This document shows positions 51,964 through 61,499 of a DNA stretch of 64,000 nucleotides, one piece after another (position 1 is the first letter of the stretch; every line of letters starts with the position of its first letter). The position numbers were made by a program, and so were the translations under genes. Under the pieces are notes generated by a model. That model was not told the DNA's origin and did no database searches. It was given only the letters and a program-made list of their open reading frames with translations. Source of the DNA: Croceivirga sp009797885 (lineage in GTDB: Bacteria; Bacteroidota; Bacteroidia; Flavobacteriales; Flavobacteriaceae); NCBI GenBank assembly GCA_045866215.1, contig AP035880.1, forward strand, positions 2,666,001 to 2,730,000. Direction: 5' to 3'.

Positions 51964-52363
51964 GGAAGCAAAAAACTTGGGTTTATTTGGGATATGAAGT
52001 TACTATGTTTTTTTCAACGGGGAAGTGAAAAAGTTGATGGACTTAAAAGGGTGCAAACTTTGTTTAAACGGCCCTTGAATATTACCTAAAAGTAAAGTCT
52101 ACCTGTAGTAGTTTAGTTTGGGAGTTAAAATTTTAATAAAAAAGTGCATTTCAACGGTGAAAAAGAACATTTCACAGGATTTTGAAAGAAAAATTCGTTA
52201 CTTTTAGACAAAGTTAAGGTTAAGACATGGAAAATTATTTGATAGTTCTGGGCATGTATCTGATTTTGATGATCTTCTTCAAGATATATGTTACTGTTTC
52301 CGCTAAGGAGTAAAACCATTTTTTAAAAGGTTCCCAAATTCATATCAAATCTACGTAATGTAG
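51964..52363. other. 400-bp region between uvrC and the 5-FCL gene
   Basis: Divergent intergenic region. It contains one small membrane-protein ORF at 52227-52313. The rest is AT-rich and shows no further reading frame or hairpin I would defend. A 5-bp-arm repeat CTAC/GTAG (52351-52363) sits directly before the 5-FCL start. Confidence 0.5.
52227..52313 (+). CDS. Candidate 28-aa single-helix membrane microprotein
   Basis: ATG at 52227 to TAA at 52313. The peptide is one hydrophobic helix (YLIVLGMYLILMIFFKIYV, residues 4-22) with short charged ends (MEN and SAKE), a typical small membrane protein. It has an AT-rich leader (AAAGTTAAGGTTAAGAC) before the ATG. It lies 50 bp upstream of the 5-FCL gene and in the same direction. 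Coding potential is not proven. Confidence 0.5.
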   Translation: MENYLIVLGMYLILMIFFKIYVTVSAKE

Positions 52364-52924
52364 ATGTACAAAAAAGCGCTTAGGTTAGATTACCGAAACA
52401 AGAGAAACCTACTTGATCCAAGTACAATTTACAGTTCCAGTCTGGAGATGGCCAACCGGATGCTCCACCTACCCATTTGGCACCACACTTTTTACCATAT
52501 TTTTTTGTCCATTGCAAAGAACAAGGAGTTGGATACCCAACCTTTGCTTTCCATACTCCAAGGGAAGGATAAGACCATTGTGGTTCCCAAAACATATCCC
52601 AACGGAATTCTTAGGAATTATTTATTGCTGGATAATACGATCATAGAGCGCAATGGTTTGGGAATACCTGAACCAAAGGAGGGAATTGAGATTTCCCCAG
52701 ATAAATTGGATGTTGTTTTTGTACCCTTGCTTGCCTTTGATAAGAACGGACACCGTGTAGGTTACGGTGGGGGCTATTATGACAGGTTTCTAAAGGATTG
52801 CCGCAAGGACCTTATTAAAGTTGGGGTATCTTTTTACGAGCCCGTGGAAGAAATAACGGATAGCAACGCTAATGATGTTAGGCTTACGTACTGTGTTACC
52901 CCCAATAGGATTTATGAATTCTGA
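52364..52924 (+). CDS. 5-formyltetrahydrofolate cyclo-ligase
   Basis: 186 aa. Converts 5-formyl-THF to 5,10-methenyl-THF with ATP. The C-terminal signature GYGGGYYDRFL is at 133-143 and the phosphate-binding region has VFVPLLAFDKNGHRVG before it. N-terminal Lys/Arg-rich helix as usual. Its last 13 bases overlap the end of lspA on the other strand. Confidence 0.93.
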   Translation: MYKKALRLDYRNKRNLLDPSTIYSSSLEMANRMLHLPIWHHTFYHIFLSIAKNKELDTQPLLSILQGKDKTIVVPKTYPNGILRNYLLLDNTIIERNGLGIPEPKEGIEISPDKLDVVFVPLLAFDKNGHRVGYGGGYYDRFLKDCRKDLIKVGVSFYEPVEEITDSNANDVRLTYCVTPNRIYEF

Positions 52925-53550
52925 GGAACTTCCCTTTTTTCTTTACCAAAGGCCTTTTTGTTAAAGACGATCAGGATACCGACCCCAACACTTATGGCCG
53001 AATCCGCAATATTGAAAATGGGTTCAAAAAAGCGAAAATTTGAGCCCCCTATTTTTGGGACCCACTCTGGCCAGGTGGTATCTATTAAAGGAAAATATAG
53101 CATATCCACCACTTTTCCGTAGAAGAGCTTTCCGTAGGGTTCATCCGAAAAAAGGGTCGCTACTTGATGGTTGCTGTGATTGAAAATGGTCCCGTAGAAA
53201 ACCGAATCAATGATATTGCCCATGGCCCCGGCAAAGATTAAGGAAACCGCCAGGATAAGCACATTGGGGGATTGCTTCTTTATGATATCGTATAACCAAT
53301 ACCCAATTCCTGCAATGGCAAAAAGTCTGAAGATGGTCAAAAATAGCTTGCCGGTCGACTCGGAGACCGGTAAAATATCACTGAGTTTTGTGCCCCAGGC
53401 CGCACCCTCATTTTCAATGAATAAGATTTTAAACCATGAAAACACCTCAATGGACTCACCCAAAACAAAGTTGGTTTTAATATAAACTTTACTGATTTGG
53501 TCTATTAGCAAAACGACCACAATGATCAATAAGGACTTTTTAAGGTTCAT
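52912..53550 (-). CDS. lspA: Lipoprotein signal peptidase
   Basis: 212 aa with four membrane helices. LspA removes signal peptides from prolipoproteins in the inner membrane. The catalytic Asp pair is Asp149 (KVVDML) and Asp183 (FNIADSAI); NEGAAWG (47-53) and GAMGNIIDS (108-116) are family landmarks. About 40 residues longer than E. coli LspA because of an insert near 120-145 (NHSNHQVATLFSDEPYGK), which is common in Bacteroidota. The window encodes several lipoproteins it would process. Confidence 0.95.
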   Translation of the reverse strand: MNLKKSLLIIVVVLLIDQISKVYIKTNFVLGESIEVFSWFKILFIENEGAAWGTKLSDILPVSESTGKLFLTIFRLFAIAGIGYWLYDIIKKQSPNVLILAVSLIFAGAMGNIIDSVFYGTIFNHSNHQVATLFSDEPYGKLFYGKVVDMLYFPLIDTTWPEWVPKIGGSNFRFFEPIFNIADSAISVGVGILIVFNKKAFGKEKREVPQNS

Positions 53551-53583
53551 CTACAAAAATTAATAGGGGCAAAAATAGTGATT

Positions 53584-54210
53584 TCATCCACTGGGGCTAT
53601 TTATCCGAATATCCCCTTCCACGGAATAGAGTGTAAAGACTTCATAACCATGGGGGACATTTCCCATAAAGACTTTTCCGTATTTACTTTCCGCGGTTAC
53701 GGAACCTTTGGCGCTACCCACTAAAATCTCCCCTTTTTGGGTTTTTACGTTTACGTTTTCGGTGATACTTCCCAATCTACAGTTCCCATCGGCCAAAGTA
53801 ATATTCAAGCTGCGATAGTTACCCATGGCGAAGACATTGGTGTGGGTTCCAAAAACATCCGTTTTTACATATTCGGGAATACTGATTTTTAAAGCAATGG
53901 AGATGACCTTATGCGCACTTAGCTTATCATTGGGTCTGTTGAAGCTCGGCAGAAAATCAGTGCTAATTTGGATATTGTCACCATTCTGCTCCAATTTAAT
54001 GGCCAAATCCTTTGCATACTCCCCTTCCATTGTAGCTTCTACCTCTAGTTGGTTGCCCGTATGGGTGGCCAAATCTATTTTAAAGCAGTTTTCCCCATGT
54101 ATTAGGACCGATGTGGTCTTAGGGCTCAATATGGTCTTTTCCACCAATTTTTGTGCAACTCCAAAATTGGCGGTCAAAATTAAGGACAGGACTAAAATGG
54201 GTCTCGCCAT
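53584..54210 (-). CDS. Exported DUF4097-like beta-helix/adhesin-like protein
   Basis: 208 aa with a signal peptide (cleavage near residue 19, GVAQ). The rest is a run of short beta strands: NQLEVEATMEG, IQISTDFLP, VKTDVFGTHTNVFA, LNITLADGNCRLGS, VNVKTQKGEILVGS, VTAESKYGKVFMG. This repetitive 'xVxxxxGxV' layout is that of DUF4097-type putative adhesins. It interrupts the common Bacteroidota order dksA-like - lspA, between the two genes. Confidence 0.7.
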   Translation of the reverse strand: MARPILVLSLILTANFGVAQKLVEKTILSPKTTSVLIHGENCFKIDLATHTGNQLEVEATMEGEYAKDLAIKLEQNGDNIQISTDFLPSFNRPNDKLSAHKVISIALKISIPEYVKTDVFGTHTNVFAMGNYRSLNITLADGNCRLGSITENVNVKTQKGEILVGSAKGSVTAESKYGKVFMGNVPHGYEVFTLYSVEGDIRINSPSG

Positions 54211-54236
54211 TGCATACCAGACCTAGAAAGGCACCA

Positions 54237-54620
54237 TTATTTTTGCATATTTTTCGCCTCTATGCTCAAGGTAGCATGTGGAACCAGTTTTAAACGCTCT
54301 TTGTTGATGAGTTTACCGGTTACCCTGCATATACCATAGGTCTTGTTTTCTATTCTAAGCAGGGCATTTTTTAAGTCGCGAATAAACTTTTCCTGACGTA
54401 TGGCCAACTGGGTATTGGCTTCCTTGCTCATAGTTTCTGAACCTTCCTCAAAGGCTTTAAAGGTAGGGGCAGTATCATCCGTACCATTATTGCCATCGTT
54501 CATATAGGAACTTTTGAGCAGTTCCAGGTGTTTTTGTGCTTTTTCTATTTTGGCTTCTATGAGCTCTTTGAATTCTGCTAAATCCTTATCAGAATATCTC
54601 ACTTTTGTATCCTGCGCCAT
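54237..54620 (-). CDS. TraR/DksA family protein with degenerate zinc finger
   Basis: 127 aa. The N-terminal half is a helical hairpin (about 14-90, coiled-coil type). The C-terminal region aligns with the DksA/TraR C4 zinc finger, but only the first Cys remains (YGICRVTGKLI); the remaining ligand positions are Thr, His and Ala/Asn (VPHATLSIEAKN). DksA-type proteins bind RNA polymerase through its secondary channel. Without the finger the fold may be held by other contacts. Three bases after ileS. Confidence 0.9.
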   Translation of the reverse strand: MAQDTKVRYSDKDLAEFKELIEAKIEKAQKHLELLKSSYMNDGNNGTDDTAPTFKAFEEGSETMSKEANTQLAIRQEKFIRDLKNALLRIENKTYGICRVTGKLINKERLKLVPHATLSIEAKNMQK

Positions 54621-54623
54621 GTT

Positions 54624-57600
54624 TCAATGTTTTTGAATGAATAATTTTGTTTGTACTTCATCAAAGGCAACTTCAATGCCTTCATCCAATTGCTCTTCAA
54701 GGTTTAGGACTTCGGTAAGCGTTTCACTTTTCAGATAATCCGCGTTGCTTTCAATAGCCTTTTCCACCTGTCCGTCCTTTAAGATTTTCAGATCAATTTT
54801 GTCCGTTACCTCCAAACCGGATTCCTTTCTTAAATTTTGGATGCGGTTCACCAATTCCCTGGCAATACCTTCTCTTTTTAGCTCATCATCAATGGTTACA
54901 TCGAGAGCCACGGTCAAAGGTCCAGAGCTGGCCACCAGCCACCCCTCAATATCCTGGGAGGTAATCTCTACATCGGACAACTGTAAATTAATACTTTTAT
55001 TTTCCAGTTGGAGCATTATTTTGCCTTCTTGTTCAATTTTCTGGATAGCTGACTGTTCCAATTGATTGACAGCGGCGGCAATTTGCTTCATTTCCTTACC
55101 GAATTTTGGCCCCAAAACCTTGAAATTCGGTTTAATTTTCTTTACCAGGATTTCCGAAGCGTCTTCCATAAGTTCCACTTCCTTCACGTTTACTTCGGAA
55201 CGAATTAGATCTACAACCGCTTCGATTTCTTCCCTTTGGGATTGGTTCAATATGGGAACCATCACCTTTTTTAAAGGTTGCCTCACCTTTATTTTCTCTT
55301 TTTGCCTTATGGACAACACCAAAGAGGATATCTTTTGTGCCGTCTGCATCTTTCGCTCCAACTTTTGGTTCACCATACTGGGGTCATGGGAAGGGAAGGT
55401 GGACAAATGCACACTTTCAAAACCATCTTTTTGTGCTACCTTATCCAAATCCAGATATAAACGCTCCCCAAAGAAAGGGGCAATGGGCGCTATTAATTTG
55501 GAAGTTGTTGCCAAACAGGTATATAAGGTCTGATAGGCCGAAACTTTATCATGCTGGTAATCGCCCTTCCAAAAACGTCTTCTGCTCAAACGCACATACC
55601 AATTGGATAGGTTTTCCTGGACAAAGTCAGAAATGGCACGTGCGGCCTTTGTAGGTTCATAGTCCGCATAGGCACCGTCCACAAGTTGGATGAGCGTATT
55701 GAGTTCCGATAAAATCCATTGATCCAATTCTGGCCTGTCACGTAGCGGGATTTCCTTTTCGGAATAGGTAAAACCATCAATATTCGCATAAAGGGAAAAG
55801 AAGGAATAGGTGTTGTAAAGGGTGCCGAAGAACTTTCGTTTTACCTCCATAACACCATCCATGTCAAATTTGAGGTTATCCCAGGGATTGGCGTTGGAAA
55901 TCATATACCAACGTATGGCATCTGCACCATGTTCCGGGAGTGCCTCAAAAGGATTTACTGCATTGCCCAGGCGTTTGGACATTTTTTTGCCCTCCTTGTC
56001 CAAGACCAGCCCATTGGAGACTACGTTTTTATAGGCTACGGAATCGAACACCATGGTGGCAATGGCATGTAAGGTATAGAACCACCCTCTTGTCTGGTCC
56101 ACCCCTTCTGCTATGAAATTGGCAGGAAAGGCGTCGCCATTATCGATAAGGTGATTGTTTTCAAAGGGGTAATGCCATTGTGCATAGGGCATGGAACCAC
56201 TATCGAACCAGACATCAATAAGATCGGACTCCCTTTTCATGGGCTTCCCGGAAGGGGAGACCAAAACAATTTGGTCCACAATATTCTTGTGCAGATCTAT
56301 GGTATCGTAATTGGCCTCACTCATATCACCCACCACAAAGTCGGCAAAAATGTCTTCTTCCATGAAACCCAGTTCCACGGATTTGGCCATTTCATTTTTA
56401 AGTTCCTCAACGGAGCCCACGATTTTTTCTTCCTTACCATCCTCGGTTCTCCATATCGGCAAGGGAATACCCCAATAGCGGGAACGGGAAAGGTTCCAGT
56501 CGTTGGCATTGGACAACCAATTTCCAAACCGGCCTTCACCGGTGGACTTAGGCTTCCAGTTGATACTTTGGTTAAGTTCGAACATCCGTTCTCGGATGTC
56601 GGTCACTTTAATGAACCAGGAATCCAATGGATAGTATAATATAGGTTTGTCCGTACGCCAACAGTTGGGATAGCTGTGTAGGTACTTTTCTACTTTGAAG
56701 GCCTTGTTCTCTATTTTTAGTTTAATGGCAATTTCAACATCGACGGACTTTTCAGGAGCTTCACCATCGTCATAATATTCATTTTTGACGTATTTGCCCC
56801 CAAACTCCCTGAGTTCCGGCCGAAATCTACCCTGGAGGTCAACCAATGGCACAGGATTGTTATTTGCATCCAAAACCAACATTGGGGGTACGGGTGGGTT
56901 TGCTTGTCTGGCAGCAAGGGCATCGTCCGCACCAAAGGTTGGGGCGGTATGGACAATACCGGTACCATCTTCCGTGGTCACAAAATCCCCTGGAATCACA
57001 CGGAATGCATTTTCCGGATTTTCATACGGTTGGGCATAATCGATCAATTGTTCGTAGTGTATGTCCAATAAATCGGCCCCTTTGGTTTCGGATATGATTT
57101 GGAATGGAATCTTCTTGTCCCCAGATTTGAAATTTAAGAAATCCCCTTCCTCAACGGTCTCATAATACTTTCCGGAAAATTGTTTGTTTACCAGGGCTTT
57201 TGCCAAAACCACATGGATTGGTTCAAATGTGTATTGGTTAAAGGTTTTGACCAGCACATAATCAATCTTCGGTCCAACCGTCAGTGCCGTATTGGAGGGA
57301 AGTGTCCACGGGGTGGTTGTCCAGGCCAAAAAGTACACATCGCCATCAATATCTTTTAAGGCTTCCGGTAGCGTAGCTTTCTTGGCCTTAAACTGTGCGG
57401 TAACGGTAGTATCCGTAACATCCTGGTAGGTGCCCGGTTGGTTCAGCTCGTGTGAACTTAAACCCGTACCCGCTTTTGGCGAATAGGGCTGTATGGTATA
57501 GCCTTTGTAAATCAACCCTTTGTCATAAATCTGTTTCAGGAGCCACCAAACAGACTCCATATATTTGGATTTATAGGTAATGTAGGGGTCATCCATATCT

Positions 57601-58025
57601 ACCCAATACCCTACCATTTCGGTCATTTCATTCCATACATCCGTATACCGCATTACCGCTTTTCTACAAGCCTCGTTGTATTCTTCAACGGATATTTTTT
57701 TGCCAATATCCTCTTTGGTAATACCGAGCTCTTTTTCCACACCAAGTTCAATGGGCAGGCCATGGGTATCCCAACCCGCCTTGCGTTTTACCTGAAAACC
57801 TTTCATGGTTTTGTACCTGGGAAAGATATCTTTAATGGTACGTGCCATTACGTGGTGAATGCCCGGCATTCCGTTTGCGGAAGGAGGCCCTTCATAAAAC
57901 ACATATCCTTCTTTGCCCTCCCTGGAGGTAACACTTTTTTCAAAGATGTTATTCTCCTTCCAAAAGGAGCGTATGCCATTTCCTATCCCGGGGAGGTCCA
58001 ACCCTTTGTATTCCGCAAACTTCAT
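54624..58025 (-). CDS. ileS: Isoleucyl-tRNA synthetase
   Basis: 1133 aa from the ATG at 58025; an in-frame ATG at 58058 would add 11 residues. Class I synthetase: the HIGH-like motif is GIHH in ANGMPGIHHVMART, and KMSKR is in GKKMSKRLGNA. The CP1 editing domain (TTTPWTLPSNTAL ... GTGIVHTAPTFGADD) and the anticodon-binding helices follow. Length and the absence of a C-terminal zinc knuckle fit the long eukaryote-like IleS type often found in Bacteroidota. Followed by the dksA-like gene. Confidence 0.96.
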   Translation of the reverse strand: MKFAEYKGLDLPGIGNGIRSFWKENNIFEKSVTSREGKEGYVFYEGPPSANGMPGIHHVMARTIKDIFPRYKTMKGFQVKRKAGWDTHGLPIELGVEKELGITKEDIGKKISVEEYNEACRKAVMRYTDVWNEMTEMVGYWVDMDDPYITYKSKYMESVWWLLKQIYDKGLIYKGYTIQPYSPKAGTGLSSHELNQPGTYQDVTDTTVTAQFKAKKATLPEALKDIDGDVYFLAWTTTPWTLPSNTALTVGPKIDYVLVKTFNQYTFEPIHVVLAKALVNKQFSGKYYETVEEGDFLNFKSGDKKIPFQIISETKGADLLDIHYEQLIDYAQPYENPENAFRVIPGDFVTTEDGTGIVHTAPTFGADDALAARQANPPVPPMLVLDANNNPVPLVDLQGRFRPELREFGGKYVKNEYYDDGEAPEKSVDVEIAIKLKIENKAFKVEKYLHSYPNCWRTDKPILYYPLDSWFIKVTDIRERMFELNQSINWKPKSTGEGRFGNWLSNANDWNLSRSRYWGIPLPIWRTEDGKEEKIVGSVEELKNEMAKSVELGFMEEDIFADFVVGDMSEANYDTIDLHKNIVDQIVLVSPSGKPMKRESDLIDVWFDSGSMPYAQWHYPFENNHLIDNGDAFPANFIAEGVDQTRGWFYTLHAIATMVFDSVAYKNVVSNGLVLDKEGKKMSKRLGNAVNPFEALPEHGADAIRWYMISNANPWDNLKFDMDGVMEVKRKFFGTLYNTYSFFSLYANIDGFTYSEKEIPLRDRPELDQWILSELNTLIQLVDGAYADYEPTKAARAISDFVQENLSNWYVRLSRRRFWKGDYQHDKVSAYQTLYTCLATTSKLIAPIAPFFGERLYLDLDKVAQKDGFESVHLSTFPSHDPSMVNQKLERKMQTAQKISSLVLSIRQKEKIKVRQPLKKVMVPILNQSQREEIEAVVDLIRSEVNVKEVELMEDASEILVKKIKPNFKVLGPKFGKEMKQIAAAVNQLEQSAIQKIEQEGKIMLQLENKSINLQLSDVEITSQDIEGWLVASSGPLTVALDVTIDDELKREGIARELVNRIQNLRKESGLEVTDKIDLKILKDGQVEKAIESNADYLKSETLTEVLNLEEQLDEGIEVAFDEVQTKLFIQKH

Positions 58026-58299
58026 AGGATTTCTCGTGTCAGAAATTAAAGTCTGCAAAATTAATCATTTAGTGGCAAACCCCACCTTTTTATGCAGGTA
58101 AAAGGCTTACCCCTAAGTTCATAAGGTATACCGGCACCTGGTTTGCCCCGTCCTTTTTTTGAAGCATATCACCAATACTTTCCCGCAATAAGGAAAACAA
58201 TTGTTGCGGTGCTGGTTTTGGGGGATGCCGTTGTATTACAAGATTGGAAATACGATGGAAGAAACAGGTAAAAATTGAAAATGACAGGGAGGGGGTGCT

Positions 58300-60711
58300 T
58301 TAGAATTTATAGCCCAATCCCAAAATAGTATTAAACCCTGGGGCCACTATGCCGGAAGAATAGGGTCTGTACCGTTGGTCCGTAATGTTTTCCAATGAAA
58401 AATTGGCATTCCATTGATTGGAAATTTTATAGCTGGACCTAAAATTTAAGGTGTACCACGATGGGGAGAAGGGATTTCCATTGGCATCACTTTCGTAAAT
58501 AAAATCTTTGTTCCTTTCGGAAATGGCCAGGTCATCAAAAGGGATTTCGCCATTGTAGTTCAGGAAGAAATCTGCTTTGAATTTTTCGTTTTTCCATATA
58601 ATATGGGCATCGGCAAAGGTTGGTGCTGCGTGGCGTGCTGCGGATTCCTCACCACTATCGTCTTCTTCAACACCTTCGGTAAGGGTGAGGTTGCCCAAAA
58701 ATGACCAACGCTTTCCCATAAAGGCTTCAACCCCAAATTCAAAACCATAGATATAGGCGTTGGCTGCATTTTGTATGGCCTGTACATTGCTCATTTCCCC
58801 ATTGAACATGATTTCCCGTGCTCCGTTGAGGGTATAATCCCGTCGTACCAGGGCATCGACCAAATAGGTATAATAGGCTGCTGCCCTGACCACAATTTTG
58901 TCTTCAAAGTTTTTTCGAATCCCTAAATCAATATTATAGGCGTATTCGGGCACCAGGTCTGGATTGGGCACGACCACCGAACCAGGCTCGGAGTCAAAAA
59001 TCTTTCCAATATCATCAATATTGGGTGCCCTAAACCCCGTGGAACCATTCAAGGTAAGTTGTAAGTTCTGTGTGGGAAACCAGCTAAAACCCAAGCTTCC
59101 GGTCAAAGCACCCGTTATTAAATCGGCCTCTGTAAACGGGAAAGGGAAAAAAGTGTCATCAAATTGGGCGTCTACCCAAACCTGACTATAACGCAATCCG
59201 GAGAGTATGGTAAAATTGGGTTTTATACCGTATTCGCCATTCATATATCCAGCAAAGGTCTGCCATGTGGAACCATCCGGGTACCTGGATGGTGCAGGTT
59301 GGATTTCCTCGGTTTCAATATTTGTTTGATTTCCTTTGGAATTGACCTTATTAAATAAATATTCCAAACCGTAATACAGCCGTAACCCGCCAATTGTTTT
59401 GTTTTCAAAATCCAGGTTTACCGATAGGGCATCCACCTTTTCCCTTGTGGTAAACCGCGTAGGGTTCTGGAAATTCCTTTCGTTCCTGCTTTCTTCAAAA
59501 AACTGGTAGGCTGCGGTCAACTTTGCACCGGAATAGAACCGGTTTTTACCTTTTTGAACAATCTGTGCATTTCCCATAAACCATTTCTGGGGGCCATAGA
59601 ACCACTCCGCTGAACGGAGACCTTCACCATCCCTGCTGGGGCGAATGAGCCTATCGAACCTGGAATAGTCCGAAGTTTCCGAATAATACAACCCGAATTT
59701 ATAGTCCCAGTCCGTATTTGGTTTAAATTCAAATTTTTGAAGGAGATTGATTTGGTCATAGCCGGATGGGGTCTGTACCAGGGGATCCCCGTTTTCGATC
59801 AATACGTCAGTTCCATTCCTTTGGACGACCCTATTGTTTCGCAAATAGGATTCAGGACCATGGGAACCCATTCTTAGGTCGCCAAAATTGTTGTAGGACA
59901 CACTGGTGTACGATGCCCAGGTCCGGTGGCCCAGATTAAAATCCACGTGAGCGGTATTTTCCGTATTGGCGGAAGCAAATCTATAGAAGGCGCTTCCGGA
60001 AAAAGCCAGACTATCCGTATAGGAAAAGCGAGGGTCCTTGGTGAAAAAGTTCATTACCCCGCCTATGGCATCACTTCCATAGATAACGGAACCGGGCCCA
60101 AAAATCACTTCGGTATTTTTTACGGTAAAAGGATCTATGGAAATGACATTCTGTACATTGCCTCCCCTAAAAATGGCATTGTTCATACGGACCCCATCTA
60201 CGGAAAGCAATACCCTATTGGTCGCGAATCCACGTATCATGGGACTGCCGCCTCCCAATTGACTTTTTTGGACAAAGACCTGACCACTGTTCTGCAATAG
60301 ATCGGCGGAAGTCTGCGGATTGGTAAATGCGATGCTCTGCGCATTGATATTGGCAATTTTTTGTGGAATGTCCTTAAGTTGCTGTTCCCATCTGGATACC
60401 GACATTACCACCTCTTGTAACTGCTCCGGACTCAATTCCATGTAAATGCGCTCGCCCCTTTTTATGATTTGCGCCTTGGTTGCCGTAAAGGGTTGATAGC
60501 TTATGTGTTTAATGGTAATTTTCTCGTGTCGGTCAAATTGGGAGATATCTGCACGACCATCAAAATCCGAAATCGCCGTACGTGATTTGTCCGCATTGTA
60601 CAGGGCGGCATTTACAATAGGTGAACCAGAGTCCGCATCCAACAAGGTTACCTGTTGTGCGGTAACTTGGAAAACCATTAAGAGGAAAAGAGGAATAATT
60701 CCACTTCGCAT
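58300..60711 (-). CDS. TonB-dependent receptor, heme/hemoglobin receptor-like
   Basis: 803 aa from the ATG at 60711, one base after the recO stop. Signal peptide (cleavage near VTAQ), carboxypeptidase-regulatory-like domain (about 20-95), plug with QKSQLGGGSPMIRGFATNRV and GPGSVIYGSDAIGGVMNFFT, and barrel ending NTILGLGYKF. The barrel has FRAP (GFRAPNIDD) and NPDL (VPNPDLVPEY) boxes as in hemoglobin/heme receptors. The segment between these boxes contains no His, where known heme receptors have one, so the ligand is uncertain. Confidence 0.88.
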   Translation of the reverse strand: MRSGIIPLFLLMVFQVTAQQVTLLDADSGSPIVNAALYNADKSRTAISDFDGRADISQFDRHEKITIKHISYQPFTATKAQIIKRGERIYMELSPEQLQEVVMSVSRWEQQLKDIPQKIANINAQSIAFTNPQTSADLLQNSGQVFVQKSQLGGGSPMIRGFATNRVLLSVDGVRMNNAIFRGGNVQNVISIDPFTVKNTEVIFGPGSVIYGSDAIGGVMNFFTKDPRFSYTDSLAFSGSAFYRFASANTENTAHVDFNLGHRTWASYTSVSYNNFGDLRMGSHGPESYLRNNRVVQRNGTDVLIENGDPLVQTPSGYDQINLLQKFEFKPNTDWDYKFGLYYSETSDYSRFDRLIRPSRDGEGLRSAEWFYGPQKWFMGNAQIVQKGKNRFYSGAKLTAAYQFFEESRNERNFQNPTRFTTREKVDALSVNLDFENKTIGGLRLYYGLEYLFNKVNSKGNQTNIETEEIQPAPSRYPDGSTWQTFAGYMNGEYGIKPNFTILSGLRYSQVWVDAQFDDTFFPFPFTEADLITGALTGSLGFSWFPTQNLQLTLNGSTGFRAPNIDDIGKIFDSEPGSVVVPNPDLVPEYAYNIDLGIRKNFEDKIVVRAAAYYTYLVDALVRRDYTLNGAREIMFNGEMSNVQAIQNAANAYIYGFEFGVEAFMGKRWSFLGNLTLTEGVEEDDSGEESAARHAAPTFADAHIIWKNEKFKADFFLNYNGEIPFDDLAISERNKDFIYESDANGNPFSPSWYTLNFRSSYKISNQWNANFSLENITDQRYRPYSSGIVAPGFNTILGLGYKF

Positions 60712-60712
60712 A

Positions 60713-61432
60713 TCAATCGAACACAGCATTTAATACCGCCAAGGACCTCGGACTTCTGAATCCCTGCAAATGTAACTCAAAATATAAGAGCACTTTTTTC
60801 AATAATTCTTGGCGTGTTTTTTTGGTCAGCTTTATAGCAATAATACCATCAAAATTTATGCCTAAAAATTGGCGAAAACCATCCAACGCCATCCCATCCA
60901 TCATTGGGTTCAAGGAGGGGGTATTGGTAAAACAACCTTCTTGAAGGTCAAAATACGGGAAATGTGTATTCTCCATATCTGGATAAAACCCCAAATAATT
61001 GGTCAGGTGTACCATAAAGAGAATAGGGTAATTGGCTACTTTTTTGTTTTCGTCCAACCAAATGAAAGCATATTCCAAATAGTTAAAAAGGCCTTCATCC
61101 TTTTCCTCTTCCTGAATACATATTGTCAAAAACTCACTAAGGAAAAGTACAATGCCATTTTTTACAATTTCGGAATGGAGGGTTTTGTAGGAATGGGCCA
61201 ATTTGGCCTCACGAATACTTTCCAAGCTTCCCTTGTTGCGGTGGTTCGCCACCAGTTCCAGTTGTGTCAAGGGTTGGAACAATGCGGGTCTTAATTTTCC
61301 TTTTTTGGAGGTAAGCACGCCTTTTAAAAGATAGGACTTAAGGCCATCGGAGGCGGTAAAGACTTTCACTATAAGACTGGTATCGCCATATTTTAGTGAA
61401 GAAAGGACAATGGCCTTGGTGGTTACTTGCAT
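60713..61432 (-). CDS. recO: DNA repair protein RecO
   Basis: 239 aa. RecO anneals ssDNA and loads RecA in the RecFOR pathway. The N-terminal OB fold is visible (TTKAIVLSSLKYGDTSLIVKVFTASDG, about 3-29, then SYLLKGV and LFQPLTQLELV), followed by an all-helical domain. The four-Cys zinc motif of many RecO proteins is not present; only a single Cys in DLQEGCFT is seen. The TonB receptor gene follows after one base. Confidence 0.9.
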   Translation of the reverse strand: MQVTTKAIVLSSLKYGDTSLIVKVFTASDGLKSYLLKGVLTSKKGKLRPALFQPLTQLELVANHRNKGSLESIREAKLAHSYKTLHSEIVKNGIVLFLSEFLTICIQEEEKDEGLFNYLEYAFIWLDENKKVANYPILFMVHLTNYLGFYPDMENTHFPYFDLQEGCFTNTPSLNPMMDGMALDGFRQFLGINFDGIIAIKLTKKTRQELLKKVLLYFELHLQGFRSPRSLAVLNAVFD

Positions 61433-61445
61433 ATCCCAAATATAA

Positions 61446-61477
61446 AGACCCGATACCTTTAATCGGCTATCGGGCCT
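61446..61477 (-). terminator. Terminator of gdhA
   Basis: On the minus strand AAGGCCCGATA pairs with TATCGGGTCTT (11 bp with one G-U pair), followed by TATATTTG. It starts 22 bp past the gdhA stop and ends just before the recO start. Confidence 0.7.
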
Positions 61478-61499
61478 TGTGATAGGGTTAACTTAGGGA

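Noticed and set aside
58026..58299. Open frame of about 60 codons on the minus strand after the TonB receptor stop (ending near 58100)
   Set aside because: It is in frame with the receptor's stop and reads as plausible protein, but it has no good start codon, and the opposite strand is also open there. Chance openness explains it.
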